A stretch of DNA of 64,000 nucleotides from the NCBI GenBank assembly GCA_032719365.1, contig CM064870.1, positions 46,532,194 to 46,596,193 of the forward strand, read 5' to 3'. Each line of letters starts with the position of its first letter. Position 1 is the stretch's first letter. Below the pieces are notes generated by a model. That model made no database searches. It was not told the origin of the DNA and worked only from the letters and a program-made list of their open reading frames with translations. This document shows positions 11,116 through 22,605 of the stretch, in pieces. This DNA is from Prinsepia uniflora. Its lineage: Eukaryota > Streptophyta > Magnoliopsida > Rosales > Rosaceae. The position numbers were made by a program, and so were the translations under genes.

Positions 11116-14100
11116 ATCTTCCCTCCTTAATAAATTTCGTCCTCGAAATTCCAACCGATCTAATCTCAACGTACTTCCCTCCTTAATAAGTTTCGCTCTC
11201 GAAACTCGACTATCCTGATTCCACAAACACCTCGTGGAAAGTGGAATCGACCACGCAACATGTGTACACCCGCACACCAACTACTTAGACAAAACTTGTC
11301 TACACCCAAACGTACCACTAGTACTCAAAACGCAACGATTACATTCGACCCCGTCGAATGACTGAAACTACTAGTTTCGAATTTGACACCACTTGTCAAA
11401 TCCACCCTCTCGTTGACGCAACAACTCGACGGTTCCTTTCCCACTCCCACTAGGAGTCAGCTGACCCCACTCAACAATCTAAGTTGACACATCCTGACAA
11501 ACTGTCACCACACAGTTGTTGTCAGTCGAAAACTGACACTAGACTCACTCGTGGCTACACATGCCACCAACGTACTTAACTTAGTAAACGATTACCGACC
11601 TTTCAAACGACCTGTGTGTAATTAAACACATCGGAATTACCATGACCCATTGCATAGTAATGTCCGGTCCACAACCAATCCCATGGTATCGGAACCAATC
11701 CGACTACCAACACGTTCACCAACACACCTCGGGTATATCCCGTATACCGTAACTAGACATCACAAGTCTACAAGGTATTGTACCTCGAACCATGTACGAA
11801 GTACACACATCTACCTAATAACCAGACTACAACCGCCTAGGTCATAGCCGAACGCGTTCCAACAATGGAGTACGTTTGCCCAATCCAGCATGAGACAAAA
11901 CGAAACTCCACCCAACATCTAGTTCCAATTCCGAATCCAAATCCGCAATTTCGTAAGAAATCTCGGATCCAAACCCAGACATCACAGTTTAACTCATTTC
12001 CAAATCCGAATCCGAAATCATTATTCCGTAAGCTAGCATTTGGAATAACCATTCCGTACCCAAACCCAGAAATATACTTTCAAGTTCCAAAATCGAATCC
12101 TGAATCGTCACCCAGATATTCGATTCCAAATCCCGAAATCTCGTTCACATTTACCAAGACACACCAAAACCGAACCTATCGGTTACCCGTTCAATACACT
12201 TGATTGACTTCATAGGGAAGCCAATCCAACCTCCACACATCTAAGGTTGACAAAATTCAACTACCTTGAAAACCTACTCACCCGAGTAGAATACCCTACG
12301 GGCCCTTCGAAAAGAAGTTCAATCTCGTCATTTACGACTCACGTACCAAGGTAAGAGTGATATACTCTCCCCCTATCTGAATCATCAAGATCACGACCCA
12401 GATAGACACTGTGTCCCTGACAATAACGTCAATTCCTAGATTGCCACAACGATCGACAACCGTCTCCCACAACTAGACAGATCAGTCAACGACGAGACAC
12501 GTCGAGACTGCGGATTCTCACGGATTACCTTGTATCAGTCCTTGTCATTCCACCTAGGAAAACCAAGGATGATCCAAAATAATGACACCAATACTCATCC
12601 TACGTGGATGCAACAAAACTTACTGCACTCACCACGCCATGTACCCCAACATCGTCTGCCACCAAGCAGAAAATGAAAAATCTCGTTTACCTAATTTCGA
12701 ACACGTAGCTCCTCCTAATGACCTCGCAACACACAAGAGCTCACCAACCAATACACGCTCAACGTACTGGTAACTACAGTCAATGTCTGCCAGGGCAGAA
12801 AGCAAGAAGTCAACCCCAATGACTTCGGAATACCAATCACCAAAAACGAGCACCACTCTCGTTCCCCAATCACAACTCTCCTCGACACTAAGGTTCCAAC
12901 CATGTTGGAAACAGACATGCTCCCAACAAGACGTCAAGTCTAACCACTAGACTTCCTACCTCCTCAATTCACTTGGACAACCCCGTGTCCACAATCAATC
13001 CGTTATTGTTCCGTTCGCACATCCCGACCTTTACCGGTTCGACACTCGGTTTCCCAAGTCCTCAATTACAAATTCCTACCTTTATACCACTAATGGTTTT
13101 CCTCGTCTTTTCCAGTTTTAATCATTTCTATGTACTTTTTAGGAATATTTAAAAACATAAAATCGCACAAATTTTGGAGTTGCCAACAACTCCCCCAAAT
13201 CCACCAATTATCATGACGTAGGGGACGTCATCCCAAGATTACTCAAGTCTCAATTACACCCTTTTTAACCCACTCCTTACTGGTTATCTCACCGCTATTG
13301 GGACTTATCCCAACACAGCACAATATTAACTGGATCCCATCCAGTCCATCACTCAACCACCACCGAATCTCAAGGACCGAACATACGTTCATCATGACGG
13401 AGTCACACCCAATTTGTGGCTCATCGTCAACACTATTACCGACACTAGCACCAGCGCTAGTACCAGCACCCACACACTACCAGCAACACTAGTATCAGCA
13501 CACAGGCATCCATACTAGCATCAGCACAAAAGTACCAACCCCGCAAACATCCATACTGCACACCGTGTGCAAATACGACAACCCTGGATCTCCGTTCATA
13601 CGGAACGACGATCCCGTACCTCACGACTATAGGTACCACTATGAACGTCCCCAAGTATTATGACCACACTGATTACCCTCGATAGCCAGTCATCTCCATA
13701 TGACTTCCGACTAACTGTCATTGCTATCGAGATCCGCATCCACACATCACACCAATACCCGATCCAACACGGGATTCCACAATTTATCTCAGAACCGTAT
13801 CCGTACATCGAATCCCATAGTTCTGCCTAGACTCACCAGAGCCATCCACATGGTCATCCATGACCTCAGCCACTCGTCGCAGCACAAGTTCTCATCCACT
13901 AGTCACAATTAAGGTTTACCTTTTTAGTATTAGGGTTCCACAATCACACCCTATGGTTCAACCGAACCAAACAGCTTTCCGTAATATAAAACCCACAACC
14001 TGACCGACCCCGCGGTCTAGACATCGAATAGACGTCAGATCCAATCCTACCATCCCATCAACGTGGGTTCCACCACTAGGTCATCGGCCAACTCCGATGA

Positions 14101-14425
14101 ACCAATATCCCTCACACTAGAAACCACCACAAGGGTTCACATTTTTGACCATTACTCACATGAGGTTCCCCGAAACTGGCTGCACCTAGCAGCACAACAA
14201 TCCAATATCACATGACCGAACCGACGGTCCCACTATACCAGTTCACCATAATCAACCCCACTTGGGTCGAATCACATTATCGCACGGCGTATCGGGCCAA
14301 TCACACTCCATCCACTATCCAAACCCAAAAACTATCTATCAGGTTGATAACGAATTGCAGCCCAATGAGACATCACACCCTCGACCTGCGCGCACAAATA
14401 GAGCAACCGTGCTCTGATACCAAGT
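11116..14425 (-). mobile_element. LARD internal domain, complete copy B (3310 bp, non-coding)
   Basis: It has the same length as copy A and only a few substitutions (for example near 12239 and 12441). It has a PPT pair at its high-coordinate end and a PBS at 14411-14422. No coding similarity is seen. Confidence 0.85.
14411..14422 (-). promoter_or_regulatory. Primer binding site, copy 3
   Basis: TGGTATCAGAGC on the minus strand at the same distance from the LTR as in copies 1 and 2. Confidence 0.92.
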
Positions 14426-17400
14426 TGACAGGACCCATCCCAATCCCCCCGGGATTACCATGGAATGTGCCCTGCTCCCGTCCAACAAGGGGTGTCAGAC
14501 AAGGGATAACCAAGAGCTACTGCCCAAACGGGCCATCCAGAGTGCGCAAGGACCGATGGAGGAGGTGTGCAATGTCCCAGTCTCTGCTGCAATCGCATCC
14601 GTAATCAACCTGAAGGGCATTAAAACCAAAAGCTGTGAGTGGACAAAAACCAATAAGTTTACCAAATACATTTATAAGACATTTATGCCCTCCAATAAAA
14701 AAGTATGCATGCCACCAAAAACCAGTAACCAAAACGTTTGCTCAACCGAGCCATTAGGGCCTTAGCCCGAAAACCGTTAACCAAAAACCAAGTGTGGGAA
14801 CTCAGCCCAAAACCGTGGAATACCACCACCATACATATTAAAACCATGTGGGTCACCACCCACGACCATAGGTGAACATCAATTCAAAAATCCAAAACCA
14901 TTTAGGGTCCCCGACCCTACATACCATATCATAACCAATAATCCATTTTTACCACATAACACATATCCAACCAATAAGCCATTTTATTCATTAAACCATA
15001 TTTTACCATTACCATCACCAGCATCCCAGATGCTTAGCGTCCCAGACGCTAGACGTCCCTGACGTCATATCTCACGGTTTCATAAGCTACGCGTGCTGCC
15101 CGGGGTCTCTCCGGGTCCATATATCTGACATCCCTGATGTCTGACGTCCCTGACGTCAATCATAGCAATCCTGCTCCTGAGTCATCATACGGTCCGGCTG
15201 CTCCGTATAATGACCCCTCGCAGGCAATGCACCGTGACTTCCCCAGTGTCCCAGACATCTGGAGGAGACCATCATATATCCTTGTATCCATATGGTATAT
15301 GGAAAACAGTTTTATTAAATCCTTTTATCACATTATTATCATTGGGCCCTGCCCGAAATTTCCATAAAACCACATAATTCCATTTAGGGTCCTTGACCCA
15401 AAATCACCATTATAAAACATAGGGTCCCTGACCCAAAATCACATTTATTATCCAACTGGGCCTCATGCCCGATTTTATGAACCACTGGGCCCACGGCCCG
15501 ATTTGTAAACCAACTGGGCCCGCAGCCCGACTTATAAACCCACTGGGCCCACGGCCCGAATTCACAAATCAACTGGGCCCCTGGCCCGATCATATAACTC
15601 AAATGGGTCTCAGCCCGATTTCATACCAACTGGGCCCCTGGCCCGATTTCATTAACCAACTGGGCCCCCGGCCCGATTCTCAAATGGACTCCAAGTCCGA
15701 AATTTCCAAAACAAGTGGGCCTCAAGCCCGAGTTCATATTTCCAATTTCAAAACCATTTCATCATATTATTTATTTAACCACAAACACACAAAACCACAA
15801 ATAAACCGTTAATCCCAATATACGTGAAATACGGAAAACACCTCGAAATACGTGCAACATATCCAAAATCAATGCTCACAAATACCATCATAGAAATCAT
15901 GTATATAAACCATATAACACATTTAAGCATGCATAGGATTTATAAAACCAAAGTCCACTCACAGACCGTTTTAACCGTGTGCCTCGATACGCGTGCCACC
16001 GGCCCTCCCGGGCCACACCACTATCACCGGGACTCTCAATCCTGTCCAAATTACATTAGAGGGTTACTAACCTCATCATTAACATCCTATCAAAGTCCCG
16101 TAATTTTCCCGAATTGTTACTTATTTTTAAACTTAATTTAAAACCTTCGGACATCCCGAACACTATCGAGACGGTGTCCGATCGACCCGAAACCAATTCC
16201 AAAATGTCTGTTACATTAAATGGGACAGAAGTCATGTTGACCTCACCTCGAGATTCGTGTCCACGCGCCGCCACGCGCCGCCGTGAGTGGCTGCGCGTGA
16301 AACTCACGCGCCTGCTACAGTGTCACCATCTAACCCGTATGTCTGGTAAACGGGTCCAGTGTGCCCGCGATACGACCCGGTTCCAAATCTGTCAATTCAG
16401 CCTTAATTACAACAATTGATCATTCCATTAGCTTCGTTTTAAGTTTAATTTAAGTTCTGTAACATTGATTACACAAGACCGTACCTACAACTCCACGATT
16501 CGATGATGAACACCAAGAACACCCGTCCGTTGTTCATCCTTCGAACCCCATCCATTTCGATCGATATCCTGAAATTGATTCAACCAGAAGCTTCCATGGA
16601 CTCCGTAGATCATTTCCCCCAACCCAATTGCTTCAATCCAGTGTTCAATCGTCACGACACAAACTCGAGCACCGTCACTGTTCATCAATGGAGGTCCATC
16701 GATCTCGATCAGTTTCCTTCAATTGATGAACCCAGAAGCATCGTGGGATCATGAGAAGTAGTTTCCCCACCTCAATTGCATCCAACGAAGCCTCCAATTC
16801 CACGACTCAGCTTCGAAATTTCAGAGACCTCCATCCTTCTGTTCTTCCTCAATTCGACCCCAATTACCTTCGTTCTTGTTGCAGATCGATTCGTGTTGAT
16901 CCCAGAAAGCTGAATGTGAGCTCAATTTCGATCCTCACGGCCTCAAGTTTAAAATCCGAACTCTCCCCCCCAAAATCCAAATCTTTGAATTTCAGTTCCT
17001 CAGCCTTCCTCAATCTCCCGTGTTTACCCAGTTGAGTTAGTCTCAACAAGCACTCAATTTTGCCCTCAAACCCAGTTAGAGAAAGCAGCAAACTCTCTCC
17101 AATTTGATTCCCCCATTTTGCACGGTTTGAAGAACAAAGGAGATTAATGGAGAAAATAAATATTAATTAATTTAATTAATAATAAAACATCATAATGATG
17201 TTTCCCCTAAGACAAGGATTCTGGTTTCAAGGGATGAGTGACACTTGTCACTCATCCAGGTGTACTGAGTCAACGGTCACTATTCAATATTATATTATTA
17301 TTTTAATCCCGGCCTCGGTTCGTTAGTTCATTTCCTTGACCATAACGTCGTCGTCGGATCTCCGATTTCGGCATGCCGCCTGTCGTTGAATTCGTATCGA

Positions 17401-17765
17401 CGATACCTACGTAACGGTCCTTGGCCCTCGCCCATCGGACCTCCCGATCAAAAAGTCAACATTTGGCCCCTAATAAGCCAAATTACCAAAATACCCCTCA
17501 ACTTCCGAACACCATAACTTTCTCTACGAATGTCGGAATCGAACGTGCCACCTGTCTATGAACTCGTGACGTCCCGAACTACGTCACGGTCATCAGTCAA
17601 AGTCCATTTGACCGTCCGAACAAAAAGTCAACATTTTGCCCACGACCAGGGGCAAAACGGTCATTTTGCACATTTTGTCCGATTCCGCCCTACTAACCAC
17701 CGTTCAACCTCGCTAATCAAGATTAGTCACAAAACTAATCCCGAAATTCGGGACGGGTCGTTACA
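14426..17765 (-). mobile_element. LARD LTR, copy 3 (outer LTR of the array)
   Basis: This is a full-length LTR. Its element start (TGTAACGACCCG on minus) ends at 17765, and there is no PPT beyond it. Instead the sequence continues as the inside of a plus-strand LTR matching 27255 onward. This makes copy 3 the outermost 5' LTR of the array. It has private substitutions compared with copies 1 and 2. Confidence 0.92.
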
Positions 17766-18131
17766 GTTTTCATTATGGTTCTTTTAATTTTGGTTTTGGG
17801 CTTAGTTCCCACATATGGTTTCTTTCGGATAAATGGTTTTCGAGTGCATGCATGCTTTTTAGTGAAGGGTACAAATGTCTTCTCGTTAAAATGTTTTTAT
17901 AAACTCTTGTTTTGTCCACTCACAGTTTTTAATGTTTTGACTGCCCTTCAGGTTGACATCAGATGTGGACTGTAGCAGATACCGAGATATCACATACCTC
18001 ATCCGGATCCTGGCGTACTCTGATAGCCCGAGAGGGTAAAGGTCAGAAATATCCCTTGTCTGACACTTCGTGTCAGACGGGAGCAGGGTCATCCCGCACT
18101 AATCCCGGGGGGATTGGGATGGGTCCTATCA
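17766..18131 (+). mobile_element. 3' part of the 5' LTR of the plus-strand LARD
   Basis: It is nearly identical to 27255-27625 of the 3' LTR and contains the terminal hairpin (18058-18078). It ends GGGTCCTATCA, followed by the PBS. The 5' part of this LTR must lie left of the window, beyond the tandem array. Confidence 0.88.
18058..18078. promoter_or_regulatory. LTR 3'-end hairpin GTCTGACAC-TTC-GTGTCAGAC
   Basis: A 9-bp perfect stem with a 3-nt loop, about 55 bp before the LTR end and followed by GGGAGCAGG. Exact or near-exact copies are at 22527-22547 and 27552-27572. The tandem-array LTRs and the solo LTRs at 34957 and 60836 keep the right arm (GTCAGACGGGAGCAGG) but have lost or changed the left arm. 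A role in RNA 3'-end formation is possible but unproven. Confidence 0.6.
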
Positions 18132-19565
18132 ACGTGGTATCAGAGCATGGTTGCTCATGTTACTCTAAATTCCAGAGCGTATTTTGCGCGATACTCCATA
18201 CGGAGGTCGAGGATGTGATATCTCAATGGGCTACAGTTCGTTATCAACCTGATGTTGGGATGCCGGTATGATAGTTAGTAGGATGGAATCGTGGTATGTC
18301 TTGGTTCGGCACTGGATGCCGGGGTTGCCATAGTTCTGTCGTGGATGACAGTGTGGAACCCTACGAATGGTGAACGTAGTATTACGTTAAGAGTTTTGGA
18401 TCTTGAAACAGTTAGTTGGGATCATCTTCACGAAGGATCGATTTGATCGTGAGATGGATTTACTGCAGTTGGCAGTTAGCAGTCAGATTCGTGGAATCCT
18501 AGTTGATCTTACGGTAGGATTGGATTGACGTCTTTACGATGTCGGGACCGCGGAGTCGGTCAGATTGTTGATTTTACTGGTTTTCTCAGTTGGATTCAGA
18601 GTTACCCTAGGGCCTGATTGTGGAACCATACCTTGGGTGTATGATTCGAAAATTTGACGAGAGGTTTGACTTGGACGACTGTTTGGATTTGGATTCGTTA
18701 GTCGGTCTAGTCATGTCAGCTTGCGATGGGACTGCACTTCGCAGTCGAGGTTGTACTTATCGGTTAGACTTAGTTGGTCGTCGTACTACCGTAGTTATGA
18801 TAGATTGTTGGTGCAGCTAAGGTCGTGGGTGACCTGGTAGACGACATTGGTTAGTCGGGTTACGACTGGTTAGTGATTGGTTGGGCAAGTTATCAGGGCT
18901 GGTACTTGTCGATGGAATCCCGAAGTGGGGATACGGAGTAGTTGGTACGAACGGTTGATTCCGTTTGATGCAGAGTCTGGATATCGAGGTGCCTGGTAGT
19001 TAGGTCTGCACGAGGTTGTGCCAGACACTACTATTTATGGACATAGTCGAGTCTTATCAGGTCGAGTAGACTCAGGTTACCGTGACGATTGTGACGATGG
19101 GATTGTCAGTCGTGATGATGATACGAGGTGCATGAGTAACGCATATGTGCGAGCGGTGATTCTGGATTCGACTCGGTTACGGCTGAGTGCGATCGCAGAA
19201 TGAGACGGGGACGTTTAGGGAACGTTTCCTTTTCTCGTATGAGTTGTTAGGGTGACTGTACCCAGAGGTGTTGGGTACGAGGGAGGCAGAGTTTCTCCTA
19301 TTCCAGCAGAGGTACGGGGTCGTCGCTCGGTATGAGCGGAGATCCAGGGTTGTCAGTTTTGCACCCTGTGTTCCGGTGCTGATACTGATACTGATGTCTG
19401 TGTGCCGATGCTAATACTGATGTTGATGCTTGTGTGTTGGTACTAGTGCTGGTACTGGTGCCGGTGATTATGATGACGTTGAGTCACATCCGTCGCAATG
19501 GGCATATGTTCGGTATCTGTGGTTCAGGAGTGGATCTCAGATAGAGTTAAATTGGTTAGGGGACA
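18132..19565 (+). mobile_element. Plus-strand LARD internal domain, left part
   Basis: Non-coding. It includes a degenerate CTGATACTGATG/GTACTGGTGCC-type repeat at about 19371-19465, the diverged counterpart of the repeat at 130-225. It is interrupted at 19566 by a solo LTR. The ORFs seen here (60-100 residues) have no recognisable domain. Confidence 0.8.
18135..18146 (+). promoter_or_regulatory. Primer binding site of the plus-strand LARD
   Basis: TGGTATCAGAGC on plus, three bases after the LTR end. The following 100 bp align with the PBS-proximal part of the minus array. Confidence 0.92.
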
Positions 19566-22500
19566 TGTAACGACCCGTCCCGAAATCCATGATTAGATTA
19601 GTGGTTAATCACGATTAGTGAGGCTAATCGGTAATTAGTTAGGCAAAATCGGATGAACGATGTGAAATGACCGCTTTGCCCCTAGTCGTGGCAAAATGTT
19701 TACTTTTCGTTCGGGCGGTCAAATGGACTTAGACCAATGACCGTGACGTAGTTTAGGACGTCATGAGTTCATAGACAGGTGGCACGTTCAATTCCGACGT
19801 TCGTAGAAGAAGTTATGACGTTCGGAAGTTTGGGGGCATTTTGGTAATTTTGGTTAAAAGGGCAAAATAGTTGACTTTTTGACCGGGATGTCTGATGGCC
19901 GACGGCCGAGGACTATTACATAGATAAGGACGATACGAATCCATAGACAAGCGGCACGCTGAAATCGAACTTCGAACGGGGAAGTTATAGGTCACGGAAG
20001 TTCAATTTCACTATACACGTACTTCGAGGCGGAGATGATTTGGCAATTTCTGATTGGCCAAGATATTTTGAGTGGGTCTCATGGATGAGTGACAAGTGTC
20101 ACTCATCCCATTGACCCAATCCCCTAAATTGTGGATCTATTTAATTTAATAATATTATTTAATTACTTTTATCATTAATCTTTTCTAATAATCAATCCTA
20201 GCCCTCCATCTCTCATCTAATCTCTAAATCCCAACCATCCATTAATTCCCTCTCCCATCAGATATCTTCTTCTTCTTTTCTTCTTCAAACCCGCACCCCC
20301 CCCCCCCCCCCCCCCAAACCATTTTCTTCATCCTCCATTTTCAAACACCACACCTCACAATTATTTATCTTGGGCGTGACCATGTGAGAGTGAGGGCAGG
20401 ACTGGGATGATGAGGAGGACACGACGGACGGCCGACCATGGTGGCTCACGGCGGCGGCCACGGGGGAGGTCGAAATCGTGAGGTATGGTTCCAAAATTTT
20501 GTTTTCGGGTTTTAAAGTGTTTGGGTGATTTTCATTGATTAGGAATGGTTTCTGGGGACCTAGGAGACTTGTAGGATTAGTTTCGAGGCAGGGGACGGCT
20601 GGGAATGGCCATGAACAGCAAAGGAAAACACCTCTGCGATAGCCAAGCTTGAATAGGCACGATTTTGGGTGTTTAATTCAGTTTTAATTAGCTAGGAAGA
20701 TAGGAAATAGGATTATGATTATATTAGGATCAAAATGGGATGAAATGGACCTTGAATCGGTCCAAAAACTGGAGAAAACCGACGGATGAACAGTGTCGTG
20801 AACAGTATATTGAATACTAAGCTGGAGGTTGAAGATGATGAACAGTGTTTTCGACCTTCTAGAGGTGTGTGAGGGCGTGTGGGCCATAATTTGGGGAAGT
20901 GTTCAACACGGGAAATCTTCTATTCGATGTAAAGAACATTTTGGGACTGGTTTCGTGTCAATCGGACACTGTCTCGATATGTTTCGGGGCATCGAAAGGT
21001 TTAGGAAAGGCTTAAAAATAGTTAAAAGTTCGGGAAAATTACGGGGCTTTGGTATGGAGGTTAATAAGGTAGTTAGTAACCTTTTATTAAAATTTGGACA
21101 GGTTTGGGAGTCCCGATGATGGTGATCGGCTCGGGGAGCCGTATGGCAAGCAAATCGAGGTGGCAGCTCGGACGGTCTGTGAGTGGACCTTGTTTTCTAA
21201 ATTAGTGCATGCATAATTGTTTATTATATGTTTTATTACATGTTTGATGATGCCATGGGTGCATTTGTATATGGTTACATATAAGCACGTATTTCAAGGT
21301 TTAGGCCTTATACGGTGCTTATACGGGTCTGTATTTCTTTATTGATTTAAATGAAAAGGTTTTGGATTTCTAAAAGGATAAACTCGGGTATGAGACCCAT
21401 TTGGTTTGGTCTTGGGCATATGACACTATTTACGACCTTCGGGTCTAAATCGTGGTCGCGACGGGTGCTATGTGCACGGCGATCGACGATATGACGCTCG
21501 CCTCCGGATTGGGATGTGTTCCTTCCGGAGAGGTCACGATGCACGATTCATGCTCGGGCAACCTGGGGAGGCTCGACTTCGGAGTGCTGACGGTTCAGGA
21601 TATCGATCGGTGATGAGTGCACCATGATCTTGTGGTGGTCGCGTCGGTTGATACGTTCACGGCGACATACCAGGATTGAGGGCAGTCCTGGATGGATGGT
21701 TGCACGTATCACTATGATCGGAGTCATGACTGACCCTTAGATATCGGGCACGGTGCCCAGTTGAGTCATATGTTCGGGCATGAGACACAGTTGTTTTACA
21801 TTGATGATTTCGGGTCAGGGACCCTAGATGGATTTCCAAGTTCATGACGGTTTATGGGAACCGGCATGAACTCTGGAAAGGTCATTCTGGTTCATGACGG
21901 TTTATGGGAACCGGCATGAACCCTGGTTAATGGATGTTATGGATCATGACGGTTCAAGGGAACCCGGGCATGAATGTTTATCTTATGTATATATATGTAT
22001 TCATATACCTTCCTTTACTTCTATTATCTCCTCCGGGGATGGTCGTTGGCCTGGGTGGACCCCGGAGTAGTCACGGAGCACCGACTGAGTGGAGTCACCC
22101 CCCAGTTGGGTTCCTTACTCTCAGGAAGGCTATCATTACTATTACCTCGGGTAGGGTCAGTGGTCAGCGGACATTGATCTTGACTTTGAGAAGACTCGGA
22201 TTGAGACCTGGGTAGCACGCGCGTAGCTTTGGAAACCGTGACAGGATTGGTTGTGTGAATTATATGTATATATGATGTATGCTATATGTCTTTCTCGGAT
22301 AAATGGTTTCGAATGCATGCATTCTTTTTAGTGAAGGGTACAAATGTCTTTCTTATAAACCGTTTTTGTAAACATTGGTTTTGTCCACTCACAGCTTTTA
22401 ATGTTTTGACTTCCCTTCAGGTTGACATCGGATGTGGACTGTAGCAGAGACCGAGATATGACATGCCTTCTCCGGATCCTGGCGTACTCTGATAGCCTGG

Positions 22501-22600
22501 GAGGGCAAAGGTCAGAAATATCCCTTGTCTGACACTTCGTGTCAGACGGGAGCAGGGTCATCCCGCACTAATCCCGGGGGGATTGGGATGGGTCCTGTCA
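19566..22600 (+). mobile_element. Solo LTR (3035 bp) nested in the plus-strand LARD
   Basis: It starts TGTAACGACCCGTCCCG, ends GGGATGGGTCCTGTCA, and has no PBS or PPT next to it. It belongs to the same subfamily as the LTR at 24372-27625. Contents: a degenerate bZIP palindrome (19743-19764), the 26-bp palindrome (20083-20108), a TATA-like tract (about 20138-20170), a run of 20 C (20296-20315), CTGTGAGTGGAC (21177-21188), hairpin repeats around GGTTCATG...CATGAACC (21841-21975), GTCCACTCACAG (22383-22394) and the terminal hairpin. It was formed by recombination between the two LTRs of a former complete element. Confidence 0.92.
21841..21975. repeat. Tandem hairpin repeat, about three units of ~50 bp
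   Basis: The units read TTCATGACGGTTTATGGGAA then CCGGCATGAAC. The outer arms TTCATG/CATGAA and the inner arms GGTT/AACC can pair. It occupies the place taken by the GGGCCC minisatellite in the tandem-array LTR. About four units are present in the sister LTR at 26657-26840. Confidence 0.8.
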
Positions 22601-22605
22601 GGACA

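Larger units (their letters stand above)
1..17765 (-). repeat. Tandem array of a LARD-type LTR retrotransposon, period 6650-6651 bp
   Basis: The same sequence recurs at offsets 6651 and then 6650, so the block reads internal(partial)-LTR-internal-LTR-internal-LTR, with neighbouring internal domains sharing one LTR. By eye only about fifteen single-base differences and one C-run length change separate the copies. No gag or pol similarity is seen in any frame; the short ORFs recur only because the DNA recurs. Internal and LTR sizes and the lack of coding capacity fit the LARD class. An array with single shared LTRs is expected from unequal recombination between LTRs or from integration of a concatemer. 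The left end is outside the window. At the right end, base 17766 continues inside a plus-strand LTR, so the array is a nested insertion with GTTTT as a possible right-hand target duplication. Confidence 0.92.
19561..22605. other. Target-site duplication GGACA flanking a solo LTR
   Basis: GGACA at 19561-19565 and again at 22601-22605 directly abuts the two ends of the LTR at 19566-22600. A 5-bp duplication is the norm for Ty3/gypsy integration. It shows that this LTR is an independent insertion rather than part of the host LARD. Confidence 0.93.

Noticed and set aside
20296..20315. C20 run as a functional G-quadruplex site
   Set aside because: A plain homopolymer, absent from the sister LTR at 24372; more likely polymerase slippage or sequencing uncertainty.
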